Assembly: GCA_038203875.1 (NCBI GenBank)
Contig: JBBRDN010000185.1
Location: forward strand, 1-9,732
From: CANJSG01 sp038203875
GTDB lineage: Bacteria; Verrucomicrobiota; Verrucomicrobiia; Limisphaerales; CANJSG01
Direction: 5' to 3'
DNA: 9,732 nucleotides
The stretch's first letter is position 1; the number at the start of each line of letters is the position of its first letter. The notes below the pieces were generated by a model. That model saw only the letters and a list, made by a program, of their open reading frames with translations, had not been told where the DNA came from and searched no databases. Made by a program: the position numbers and the translations under genes. Positions 1 to 7,424 of the stretch are shown here, piece by piece.

Positions 1-1617
1 ACCAACAGCGTGATCGTCCGCGCACGGGCCTATCAGGACGGGCTCCTGCCTGGGCCGCCGCGCACAGAGGCCTACCGTCTGATTTCCACCAACGTCGTCG
101 GGTTCACGTCGTCATTGCCGATCCTCGTAATGGAAACCTTCGGAAAGGAGGTGGCCGTGTCGTCGCAACGTTCCTTCGTCCACATGGCGCTCCACGAACC
201 TGTCAACGGCCGGACCTCGCTGACGAATGCCCCGACCCTGGCCACGCGGGCTGGCTTTCGGGTGCGTGGTTCGACCTCGGCCGGGATGGCCCAGCAGGGA
301 TTCGCCATCACGTTTCTCGATGAGTTCAACGGGGACCGTGAGCTCTCGCCGTTGGGACTGCCGGCCGATGCGGATTGGATACTCTACGCGCCGAATGATT
401 TCGAGCCGGTGATGATCCACAATCCGTTCATTCACCAACTCAGCCGCGACATGGGGCGCTATTCGCCGAGCACGCGTTTCGTGGAGGTCTTTCTGGTCCG
501 CGGCGCGGGACCCGTGCGCGACGTCCACTACAACGGCGTCTATGTCCTTCAAGAAAAGATCAAGATCGGTAGACACCGCGTCGCGATCGACAAGGCCGGC
601 GCGGACGACTTGAAGGCGCCCGAAGTCACCGGCGGGTATCTCCTCAAGTTCGACCGACTCGGGCCGGGTGAGGAGGGTTTGAACGCCGCCGGGGCGGGCA
701 TGGTTTTTGTCGAACCCAAGGAACAGGTCATGGTCCTCCCGCAGCGGGCACCGCAGATCAAGTATCTCCGGTCCTACTTCAGCGACTTCGACCGTGTTCT
801 TTATGGAGCCGATTGGAAGGATCCGGTGAAGGGTTACGCGTCGTTTCTGGACATCGAGGCGGCGATCGATTTCCACGTGCTCGAGGTCCTCAGCGGCAAC
901 GTCGACGCGATTGTCCTAAGCACGCACCTCTACAAGCCGCGCAACGGAAAGATCACTTTCGGCCCGCATTGGGACTTCGACCGCGCGCTGGGTTCCACCG
1001 ATGGTCGAGACGACAATCCCCGCAACTGGACCACGGGGCCGTTCTTCAGCGGCGCATGGTGGCCGCGGTTGTTCACTGATCCGGACTTCTGGCAGCGCTG
1101 GGTGGACCGCTGGCAAGAAATGCGCGGCACGCATTTCTCGACCACCAACCTTAATGGCCTCATCTATCGCCTCACCGACGAACTGCGCGAAGCCCAGGCG
1201 CGCCAATACAAGCGATGGGACCTCAGAGCTCGCGGCGGCTCCTTCCAGAGCGAGATCGACCTGATGAAGAAGTGGCTGTCGAACCGGGTGGACTTCGTCG
1301 ATGGCCAGCTCACCCAGCCTCCGGCTTTGAACCGTCCCGGTGGGAAGGTCGAAGCCGGGTTCCGCCTGTCGCTGGCCGCGCCCGCCGTTACGACCAACAC
1401 CACCGTCTACTACACGCTCGATGGTTCCGATCCGCGCCGGCCGCAGGGCGGCGTGTCGACGAACGCTTTCCGTTACGCCAGTCCGGTCACGCTGAGTTCC
1501 AACTGCACAATCGTAGCCCGCGCTTGGAATCCGGATCGGCGCCAGACCGGTGGGCCACCGGTGTCCACGCCTTGGTCCGGCCGGGTCACCGCCAAGTTCG
1601 AGATTGTCCGACGTTAG
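1..1617 (+). CDS. CotH kinase family protein with chitobiase-like domains, 5' truncated by window edge
   Basis: This is an open frame from base 1 to a TAG at 1615-1617. A GTG at 10 is an in-frame Val codon, not a credible start, because the first residues (TNSVIVRARAYQDGLLP) are the tail of a chitobiase/hexosaminidase C-terminal-like sandwich domain that begins upstream. Counting from that Val codon as residue 1, the CotH domain runs from about 35 to 430. Seen within it are an RVRGSTS motif (84-90), YVLQEKIKIG (178-187) and the Asp-rich WDFDRALGSTDGRDD (321-335), which fits the conserved W-D-x-D site of CotH kinases. A second chitobiase-like domain follows at about 440-535, with VYYTLDGSDPR at 466-476. 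CotH of Bacillus is a kinase of spore-coat proteins; relatives in non-sporulating bacteria probably act on secreted or surface proteins, but the target here is unknown. The stop lies 74 bp before the next gene with no visible terminator, so shared transcription is possible. The family call is firm; the biological role is inferred. Confidence 0.88.
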   Translation, partial: TNSVIVRARAYQDGLLPGPPRTEAYRLISTNVVGFTSSLPILVMETFGKEVAVSSQRSFVHMALHEPVNGRTSLTNAPTLATRAGFRVRGSTSAGMAQQGFAITFLDEFNGDRELSPLGLPADADWILYAPNDFEPVMIHNPFIHQLSRDMGRYSPSTRFVEVFLVRGAGPVRDVHYNGVYVLQEKIKIGRHRVAIDKAGADDLKAPEVTGGYLLKFDRLGPGEEGLNAAGAGMVFVEPKEQVMVLPQRAPQIKYLRSYFSDFDRVLYGADWKDPVKGYASFLDIEAAIDFHVLEVLSGNVDAIVLSTHLYKPRNGKITFGPHWDFDRALGSTDGRDDNPRNWTTGPFFSGAWWPRLFTDPDFWQRWVDRWQEMRGTHFSTTNLNGLIYRLTDELREAQARQYKRWDLRARGGSFQSEIDLMKKWLSNRVDFVDGQLTQPPALNRPGGKVEAGFRLSLAAPAVTTNTTVYYTLDGSDPRRPQGGVSTNAFRYASPVTLSSNCTIVARAWNPDRRQTGGPPVSTPWSGRVTAKFEIVRR

Positions 1618-1677
1618 GGAACCACCGGGCATGCGCCTCTCGGCGAAATGCACCTGGAATCGGACTCGTCATGGCCG

Positions 1678-1684
1678 AAGGGGA
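1678..1684 (+). promoter_or_regulatory. Ribosome binding site of the DUF1592 gene
   Basis: A purine-rich AAGGGGA lies 7 nt before the ATG at 1692. In-frame ATGs also exist at 1671 and 1716, and the open frame runs back to 1215 inside the CotH gene. This site favours 1692, which also gives a sensible signal peptide. Confidence 0.6.
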
Positions 1685-1691
1685 TCCATCA

Positions 1692-4600
1692 ATGTCTCAT
1701 CAACCTTCCCAGCCGATGAAACGATTCGCTCCATTTGATTTCATCCACCGCTCCAAGCCTCTCGCGCTGTTGGTCGGCGCGTTGCTGGCTGCGGCTTCGT
1801 TTCCCGCATTCGGCGCAGTCAGCGGGAGCGCCGCTTTCGAGAAGACGATCCGGCCGCTGCTCAAGGAGTATTGTCTCGGCTGCCATTCGACGGAGAAGTC
1901 CAAGGGCGATCTTGATCTGGAACGCTTCATCTCGGCCAAGGAGGTCGCGAAACATCCCAAGGTCTGGCAGGGCGTGATCGAGCAGATGGATCTGGGAGAA
2001 ATGCCGCCCAAGGACAAACCCCAGATGAAGACTGCCGAGCGGGAACGCTTCCTAGGCTGGGTCAATTCCGCCCTCGATGCGGCGGGCAAGGCTCGCGCCG
2101 GAGATCCTGGCCCGGTCGTGCTGCGGCGCCTGAACAACGCAGAATACACCTACACCATCCGTGATATGACTGGCATCCCGTCGCTCGATCCGGCGAAGGA
2201 GTTCCCGGTCGATTCGTCCTCGGGCGAAGGCTTCATGAACGTCGGCAACTCGCTCGTCATGTCGCCATCGCTGGTGACGAAATATCTCGATGCGGCGAAG
2301 GACGTCGCGGCGCACGCGGTCTTGTTGCCGGACGGAATCGCCTTCTCCCCGAGCACCTCGCAGCGGGATTGGGCCGAGGAACGGCTGGCGGCGATCCGTG
2401 GGGTCTACAGCCGCTACTCGGTCAACGGCGGCGGTTCGGCGGTGAACCTGCAGGGGATCAAGTTCGACACCAAGGACGGCGGCGTGATTCCGTTGAACAG
2501 GTATCTGGAGGCGACGATCGAGTTGCGTGCTCTTCCCCCTCGCCCGGTGAGGAACGAGCGGGGAGAGGGCAGGGGTGAGGGGCCGCTTCAAAAGCTCGCC
2601 GCAGACCGCAGCCTCAACGCCAAATACCTCGGCACTCTCTGGTCCGCGCTGAACGACACCAAGCCGTCTCTCGTGCTCGACCCGCTCCGCGCGCAGTGGC
2701 GCACCGCCGAGCCCGGCGACTCCGTATTGTTGGCCCAGACCGTCGCCCAATGGCAGCAGACGCTGTGGCGATTCACCCAGGTCGGCCACATCGGCAAACG
2801 TGACGGTCCCAAGGCCTGGCAGGTGCCCGTGACCCCGCTCGCCGCGGCGCGTGAAGTGCGGCTGAAGCTTCCCGCTCCGAAGGCGGGCCAGGACGTGACG
2901 CTCTATCTCGCGACCTCCGATGCCGGCGATGGCGACGAGAACGATTTCGCCGTGTGGGAGAATCCGCGCCTGGTCGCCCCTGGTCGACCGGACTTGCTGT
3001 TGCGTGATGTCCAAGCCGCTGTCGCGACCAATGCCGACAAAGCCATCTCGGAGGCAGCCGGAACTTTTGGTATCGACCCCGCGCGCTTCGGCCGACACCC
3101 GGATGGCTCGGCCATCGATGGGAAGACCCTGTGCGTGCGCGCACCGTCCGTGATCGAGGTTCGGCTGCCCGCCGGCCTGGCCGAAGGTCGCGAGTTCGTC
3201 GCCACGACGACGCTGCACAAGGAGACCGGCCGCGAAGGCAGCGTGCAAATGCAGGTGCTCACCACGAAGCCGGCGGCGTTCGGCCTTACCGCAGGAGTGG
3301 TGAAGGAGCAGGGTGGCAAGAGCACATGGTCCGACGGTGAGCGTCCGGTGGTTTCGGATTCGCCGATTCTCGTCGCCGATGGCAGCGCAGCCCGGCAGCG
3401 CATTGAAGCCGCGCTCGACGAGTTCCGTCGATTGTTCCCCGCAGCGCTGTGCTACACGAAGATTGTTCCCGTCGATGAGGTCGTGACGCTCACGCTCTAT
3501 CACCGTGAGGACGATCACCTACGCCGCTTGCTGCTCGACGAGAAGGAGACGGCGCAGCTCGAACGCCTTTGGGCGGAGCTGCATTACACCAGCCATGATG
3601 CGCTCAAGCTCGTCGATGCCTTCGAGCAGCTCTGGCAGTTCGCCACCCAGGACGCCGACCCGAGCGCCTTCACGCCCATGCGCGAACCGATCAAGCAGCG
3701 CGCCGAGGAATTCAGAAAGCTGCTCGCTGACACGCAGCCGAAGCACCTCGACGCCGTGCTGAAGTTCGCCGATGACGCGTATCGCCGTCCGCTGACCGAC
3801 GCGGAGAAGGACGAACTGCGCGGCCTCTATCGCAAGCTGCGCGCGGAGGAGATTCCGCACGACCAGGCCATCCGCCTCACACTCGCCCGGACCCTCGTGG
3901 CGCCGGCGTTTCTCTATCGCGCCGAGAAACCAGGGCCGGGCGAGAAGCCTGGTCCGGTCACGGATTCGGAACTCGCCACGCGTCTGAGCTACTTCCTCTG
4001 GTCGTCCGCGCCCGATGCCGAACTCCGCGCCGTCGCCGCGAGCGGCCGGCTGCGCAACCCCGACGTGCTCACCGCGCAGATGCGGCGGATGCTCAAAGAC
4101 CCACGTGTGCGCCGGCTCGCCACCGAGTTCGCCTGCGCGTGGCTGCATATCTACGACTTCGATGAGCTGGGCGAAAAGAGCGAGCGCCACTTCCCGACCT
4201 TCGCCGGCCTGCGTGGCGCGATGTATGAGGAGACGATCCGTTTCTTCACCGACCTGTTCCAGAACGACGGCTCGGTGCTCAACATCCTCGACGCCGACTA
4301 TACCTTCCTGAACGCCGATCTCGCGAAGAACTACGGCATCACGAGCGTGAAGTTCGACGGCAGCAACGACTGGCAGCGGGTCGATGGCATGAAGAGGTTT
4401 TCGCGCGGCGGAATCCTCGGCCAGGCCTCAACGCTCGCCAAACAATCCGGCGCGTCACGCTCCAGTCCCATCCTGCGCGGCAACTGGGTGGCCGAAGTGC
4501 TCCTCGGCGACAAACTTCCGCGTCCGCCCAAGGACGTTCCACGCCTGCCCGAAGACGAAGCCACCGAGACTCTGTCGGTGCGCCAGCTCACGGAGAAGCA

Positions 4601-5003
4601 CACCACCGACCCGAAGTGCTACGGCTGCCATCGTCGCATCGACGCGTTCGGCTTCTCTCTCGAAGCCTTCGATGCCATCGGCCGCCTGCGCAGCAATGAC
4701 CTTGGCGGTCGTCCGATCGACACGCACGCCAAGGTCATGGACGGCTCGGAGTTCGATGGCCTCGCCGGTCTGAGCGACTACCTGCTCAACCAGCGTCGCG
4801 ATGCGTTTCTGAAACAGTTTTGCCGCAAGCTGCTTGGCTACTCCCTCGGTCGCGGCGTGATGCTCTACGACAGCCCGCTCATCGACGAGATGCGCAACCA
4901 ACTGACGGTGGGAGGATATTTCGTCGGCTCTGCCATTGAAACGATCGTCCGCAGCAAACAGTTCCGGGAGATCCGGGGCAAAGATATGGTTTCCGAAGAA
5001 TAA
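1692..5003 (+). CDS. Secreted planctomycete-type cytochrome c protein of the DUF1592 family (PSCyt1-DUF1587-DUF1595-DUF1592-DUF1588-DUF1585)
   Basis: The protein has 1103 residues from the ATG at 1692. A Sec signal is visible: a basic start (KR at 10-11, HRSK at 19-22), a hydrophobic core 23-40 and a likely cleavage after AFGA (42). Domains in order are: PSCyt1 with haem motif CLGCH (61-65) and a possible axial Met in MPPKDK (104); DUF1587 from RRLNNAEYTYTIRDMTG (about 145-205); a middle region with a sandwich-like stretch ending DAGDGDENDF (410-419); DUF1595 (about 684-745); DUF1592 (about 756-885, TRLSYFLW); DUF1588 (about 904-1000) with a second CxxCH motif, CYGCH (976-980), and the SSPILRGNW signature; DUF1585 (about 1020-1098). 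The two CxxCH motifs indicate covalent haem and extracytoplasmic electron transfer, though no substrate is established for the family. The DUF1552 gene follows after 32 bp, the usual partner. Residues about 280-298 are an insert encoded by a palindromic repeat. The start at 1671 or 1716 remains possible. Confidence 0.93.
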   Translation: MSHQPSQPMKRFAPFDFIHRSKPLALLVGALLAAASFPAFGAVSGSAAFEKTIRPLLKEYCLGCHSTEKSKGDLDLERFISAKEVAKHPKVWQGVIEQMDLGEMPPKDKPQMKTAERERFLGWVNSALDAAGKARAGDPGPVVLRRLNNAEYTYTIRDMTGIPSLDPAKEFPVDSSSGEGFMNVGNSLVMSPSLVTKYLDAAKDVAAHAVLLPDGIAFSPSTSQRDWAEERLAAIRGVYSRYSVNGGGSAVNLQGIKFDTKDGGVIPLNRYLEATIELRALPPRPVRNERGEGRGEGPLQKLAADRSLNAKYLGTLWSALNDTKPSLVLDPLRAQWRTAEPGDSVLLAQTVAQWQQTLWRFTQVGHIGKRDGPKAWQVPVTPLAAAREVRLKLPAPKAGQDVTLYLATSDAGDGDENDFAVWENPRLVAPGRPDLLLRDVQAAVATNADKAISEAAGTFGIDPARFGRHPDGSAIDGKTLCVRAPSVIEVRLPAGLAEGREFVATTTLHKETGREGSVQMQVLTTKPAAFGLTAGVVKEQGGKSTWSDGERPVVSDSPILVADGSAARQRIEAALDEFRRLFPAALCYTKIVPVDEVVTLTLYHREDDHLRRLLLDEKETAQLERLWAELHYTSHDALKLVDAFEQLWQFATQDADPSAFTPMREPIKQRAEEFRKLLADTQPKHLDAVLKFADDAYRRPLTDAEKDELRGLYRKLRAEEIPHDQAIRLTLARTLVAPAFLYRAEKPGPGEKPGPVTDSELATRLSYFLWSSAPDAELRAVAASGRLRNPDVLTAQMRRMLKDPRVRRLATEFACAWLHIYDFDELGEKSERHFPTFAGLRGAMYEETIRFFTDLFQNDGSVLNILDADYTFLNADLAKNYGITSVKFDGSNDWQRVDGMKRFSRGGILGQASTLAKQSGASRSSPILRGNWVAEVLLGDKLPRPPKDVPRLPEDEATETLSVRQLTEKHTTDPKCYGCHRRIDAFGFSLEAFDAIGRLRSNDLGGRPIDTHAKVMDGSEFDGLAGLSDYLLNQRRDAFLKQFCRKLLGYSLGRGVMLYDSPLIDEMRNQLTVGGYFVGSAIETIVRSKQFREIRGKDMVSEE
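2529..2585 (+). repeat. REP-like palindromic element inserted in frame within the DUF1592 gene
   Basis: A long hairpin is visible. Bases 2530-2542 pair with 2555-2567 (13 positions with one mismatch, 2538/2559, and one G-T pair, 2534/2563) around a 12-nt loop. It is followed by a G-rich tail (GGGCAGGGGTGAGGGG) to about 2583. The reverse strand reads PLTPALSPLVPHRARG, the well-known spurious peptide from a family of intergenic repeats with CCCTCACCCC...CCCTCTCCCC arms found in many bacterial genomes. In the gene it contributes roughly residues 280-298 (ALPPRPVRNERGEGRGEGP), a low-complexity stretch unlike its surroundings. The hairpin is seen directly; membership of that repeat family is recognition from memory. 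The exact borders are uncertain by several bases. Confidence 0.75.
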
Positions 5004-5025
5004 CCCCGCTTAAAAAAACCGGACT

Positions 5026-5029
5026 AGGA
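5026..5029 (+). promoter_or_regulatory. Ribosome binding site of the DUF1552 gene
   Basis: AGGA lies 6 nt before the ATG at 5036, in the 32-bp gap after the stop of the DUF1592 gene. No terminator or promoter is apparent in this gap, which supports co-transcription of the two genes. Confidence 0.5.
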
Positions 5030-5035
5030 TCGTCT

Positions 5036-6355
5036 ATGACCACGCACCAATTCTCTCGTCGCACGTTTCTTCGCGGGGTCGGCGTCACGATGGCGCTGCC
5101 GTGGATGGAATCGCTCACCGTCTGGGGCGACACGCCGCCCGCCGGGGTCAAGCCTGCCAGCGAAGCGCCGGTGCGTCTGGCGGTGCTCTTTTCCGGCAAC
5201 GGCTTTCACTCGAAGGAATGGTGGGCCAAGGGCGAGGGCAAACAGATGGAACTCGGCAAGGTTCTCGCGCCGCTTCACGACTTTCGCGAGAAGATGCTGT
5301 TTGTGCGAGGTCTCTACAACGACGAGTCCACGAAGGGGAACATCCACAGTTCGCAGACCGGCAATCTGCTCTCCGGCGCACCGCTGGCGTCGGGCGGCGA
5401 GATTCGTTCGGGCACAAGCATCGACCAGTTGATGGCGCAGACTTACGGGCGCTCGACGAAAGTTCCGTCACTCGTGCTGGGTTGCGAGAAGTCGAATCCG
5501 TCCGTCCACAAGAATTACTCGATGCTCTACAGCTCGCACATCTCGTGGAGCTCGCCGACCACGCCGACGCCGCTGGAGGTTTATCCCGCGCTGGCCTTCG
5601 ACCGGCTGTTCAAGGACGAGGTGAGCAAGGGCGACAAAAGTGTGCTCGACGCCGTGATGACCGACGCGACGGATCTGCGCCGCCACATTAGCATGAACGA
5701 TCAGCACAAGCTCGACGAGTATCTCGACTCCGTGCGCGACGTAGAGCAGCGCATCGAGAACGCCGGCAAGAAGGGCGAGCTGCAGGGCTGGCGACCGACG
5801 CTTGATGCTGAGATGGCCGTGCGCCAGCACCCCCGTCCCGCCGACGGCATTCCGCAGGACATCGCCGAGCACATGAAGCTGATGTGCGACATCCTCGTGC
5901 TCGGTTTCCAGACGGACACCACGCGCATCACCACGCTGAAGTTGAACAACGACCACAGCTCGCTGCGTTTCCCGAACCTCGGCGTGGATTACATGATTCA
6001 CCACCTGCTCTCGCACAGTGACACGGCGGACTGGCTGAAGGTGAACCAGTTCTTCCTTGAACAGGTCGCCTACATTGCGCGCAAGCTCGACGCCATCCAG
6101 GAAGGCAATCGCACGCTGCTCGACAACACCATGCTGATGTATTGCTCCAGCATGATGACCGGCAATCACAACAACGATCAGCTCCCGGTTGTCCTCCTTG
6201 GCGGTGCCGGTGGCCGCATCCAAGGCGGGCGTGTGCTGGACTACAAAGAAAAGTCCGAGCGCCAGATGTGCCGGCTCTATCTCTCGATGATGGACAAGAT
6301 GAACGTGCGTCTCCCGAAGTTCGGCGATGCGACGAAGGCGCTCGAGGAGTTTTAG
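5036..6355 (+). CDS. Tat-exported DUF1552 family protein
   Basis: The protein has 439 residues, the usual length for the family. The N-terminus carries a twin-arginine motif, SRRTFLRG (7-14), followed by a moderately hydrophobic stretch to about 31 (ALPWMESLTVWG), so export in a folded state through Tat is likely. Family-typical segments include SGTSIDQLMAQTYG, the HISWSSPTTPTP region and SSMMTGNHNNDQLPVVLLGG near the C-terminus. The Pfam family is named for an HXXSHH motif; here the matching stretch is HHLLSHS (322-328), with Ser in place of the last His. No enzymatic function is established. The gene follows the DUF1592 gene by 32 bp with its own AGGA site at 5026-5029, so the two are probably translated from one mRNA and may form a periplasmic complex, the latter by inference only. 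It ends 12 bp before the stop of the convergent propeller gene. Confidence 0.92.
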   Translation: MTTHQFSRRTFLRGVGVTMALPWMESLTVWGDTPPAGVKPASEAPVRLAVLFSGNGFHSKEWWAKGEGKQMELGKVLAPLHDFREKMLFVRGLYNDESTKGNIHSSQTGNLLSGAPLASGGEIRSGTSIDQLMAQTYGRSTKVPSLVLGCEKSNPSVHKNYSMLYSSHISWSSPTTPTPLEVYPALAFDRLFKDEVSKGDKSVLDAVMTDATDLRRHISMNDQHKLDEYLDSVRDVEQRIENAGKKGELQGWRPTLDAEMAVRQHPRPADGIPQDIAEHMKLMCDILVLGFQTDTTRITTLKLNNDHSSLRFPNLGVDYMIHHLLSHSDTADWLKVNQFFLEQVAYIARKLDAIQEGNRTLLDNTMLMYCSSMMTGNHNNDQLPVVLLGGAGGRIQGGRVLDYKEKSERQMCRLYLSMMDKMNVRLPKFGDATKALEEF

Positions 6356-6367
6356 CGCGGCTGGGCC

Positions 6368-7303
6368 CTACTTCAACGGCATGCCCGGCTCCGGTTTGCC
6401 GTTAGTGGTGAGGATCTGGAAGTGGTGCACGCCGGCGGCGAGAGCGTGGTCGCTGGTCCAGACGATCTTGTGGTCGGGCGTTACCTCGATCATCGAGACT
6501 CCCTTGTTCGCGGCATGGCTGCCCACGACGGTGTTGCCGTTGGCGAGGCGCTGTGAACCGCACGGGTCCTTGAACTGGCCGCCCACGTTTTCGTTGGTCA
6601 CCTTCCAGACCACCTCCCCGAGTTGATTGAACTCCGCGACCTTGTTGCCGTGCGTGAGGGAGACCAGCGTGTTGCCGTTGTCGAGGCGGATGGCGGTGAA
6701 CGGCCAGTTCTCCGCCTTGCGGCCGCCGAGTTCTTCGAGATCGGTTTTCAGGACGCGCACGACTTTGCCTTCCGGTGAATATTCCTTCACGGCGAATGCC
6801 AGCAGGTGCGGCACCAGGTAGTTTCCGTTCCGGAGTTGTCGGGCCATGCGCGTCTGCAGGTGGGTGTTGTCGGTCTCTGGCTGCAACGGAACGTCGAGCA
6901 CGACTTTGCCCTGGGGATCCACTTCGAGAAGCCTCGGTCGCCCGCCTAGTTCCGTGACGAGCGTATTGCCGTTGTAGAGCCTTTGGGCGGTGCCGATCTC
7001 GCCATTCTCCTTGCCGCGTTGGTAGGTGAAGACGACCTCGTTCAATTTCTCCCCGGCGGGAACGACTTCTTCCACGCGATCCGAGAAGGCGAGCAGGACG
7101 TTGCCGTTGGGCAGCACGAATCCGTCCCGTGAACCGCCCTTGTATTCCCATCGGGCCTTTCCGTCCTCGCCGATGATGGCGGTCTTGCCGCCGAGGACCA
7201 GATAGGAGTGGCGAATCGGGCTGTCGGAACCCGGCTCGGCGGCGACGCCCACGGAGAGTCCGATTGCAAGGGCGAGCACTGGAAGTATGAGTTGGCGAAG
7301 CAT
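6368..7303 (-). CDS. Secreted beta-propeller-like protein with six NGN-type repeats (PQQ-like / arylsulfotransferase-like)
   Basis: The protein has 311 residues from the ATG at 7303-7301. This start was chosen because it gives a clean signal peptide (MLRQLILPVLALAIGLSVGVAA, likely cleaved near residue 22). The frame is open back to 7531, but that extension overlaps the start of the divergent gene and looks non-coding. No strong Shine-Dalgarno is visible; GGGAA about 8-12 nt upstream is the best candidate. Repeats of the form L-x-N-G-N begin at 64, 109, 157, 207 and 253, with a decayed copy (LTTNGK) at 298, so the unit is 45-50 residues. Each is followed by a strand and often a second strand ending in G-K/E-V-V (for example LGEVVWKV). 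This is the pattern of PQQ-like, NHL-like or arylsulfotransferase-like propellers. No catalytic residues can be identified, so ligand binding or a scaffold role is as likely as enzymatic activity. It lies on the opposite strand between two cytochrome-type genes. Confidence 0.8.
   Translation of the reverse strand: MLRQLILPVLALAIGLSVGVAAEPGSDSPIRHSYLVLGGKTAIIGEDGKARWEYKGGSRDGFVLPNGNVLLAFSDRVEEVVPAGEKLNEVVFTYQRGKENGEIGTAQRLYNGNTLVTELGGRPRLLEVDPQGKVVLDVPLQPETDNTHLQTRMARQLRNGNYLVPHLLAFAVKEYSPEGKVVRVLKTDLEELGGRKAENWPFTAIRLDNGNTLVSLTHGNKVAEFNQLGEVVWKVTNENVGGQFKDPCGSQRLANGNTVVGSHAANKGVSMIEVTPDHKIVWTSDHALAAGVHHFQILTTNGKPEPGMPLK
6375..6403. terminator. Possible hairpin at the convergent gene ends
   Basis: A perfect 7-bp inverted repeat, AACGGCA (6375-6381) and TGCCGTT (6397-6403), flanks a 15-nt loop. 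It lies 20 nt after the stop of the DUF1552 gene and inside the last codons of the convergent propeller gene. It could help stop plus-strand transcription, but there is no T tract after it and the bases are also constrained by coding, so this is weak. Confidence 0.2.
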
Positions 7304-7424
7304 GGGAGTTCCCGAGAACACACCAAAACCCCGCTCTGATGAAAAGCCAAAGTCCCGGGGCACGCTGCCGGGATTTCGGTTCGACCTTGGTTCAAGGCCG
7401 TTCCATAGTTCCAACATCAGCCCG
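7304..7424. promoter_or_regulatory. Divergent intergenic region with two short inverted repeats
   Basis: These 121 bp lie between the starts of the minus-strand propeller gene and the plus-strand cytochrome gene, so promoters for both probably lie here or in the flanking codons. Two hairpin-capable repeats are visible: TCCCGG (7353-7358) with CCGGGA (7368-7373), and CCTTG (7385-7389) with CAAGG (7393-7397) around GTT. The second is 28-40 nt upstream of the cytochrome start and could be an operator half-site pair or chance. I see no convincing -35/-10 pair; the best -10-like match is CATAGT at 7404-7409. Confidence 0.35.

Noticed and set aside
10..12. GTG as start of the CotH gene
   Set aside because: The reading frame is open to the left edge and the sequence there is mid-domain, so the gene begins before the window.
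1215..1691. Extension of the DUF1592 frame upstream into the CotH gene
   Set aside because: It overlaps a real gene in another frame, its product looks like shadow sequence, and the Shine-Dalgarno and signal peptide place the start at 1692.
2052..3518. 488-residue open frame on the minus strand inside the DUF1592 gene
   Set aside because: It is antisense to a gene with recognisable domains throughout, its product resembles no family, and long antisense frames are expected at this GC content.
5004..5035. A-rich tract in the 32-bp gap as a terminator or promoter
   Set aside because: There is no hairpin before it, and the tract TTAAAAAAA alone is not enough for either call.
7380..7409. Sigma-70 type promoter TTCGAC / CATAGT before the second cytochrome gene
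   Set aside because: The -35 match is poor (2 of 6) and the -10 match partial (4 of 6), and such sites occur by chance.
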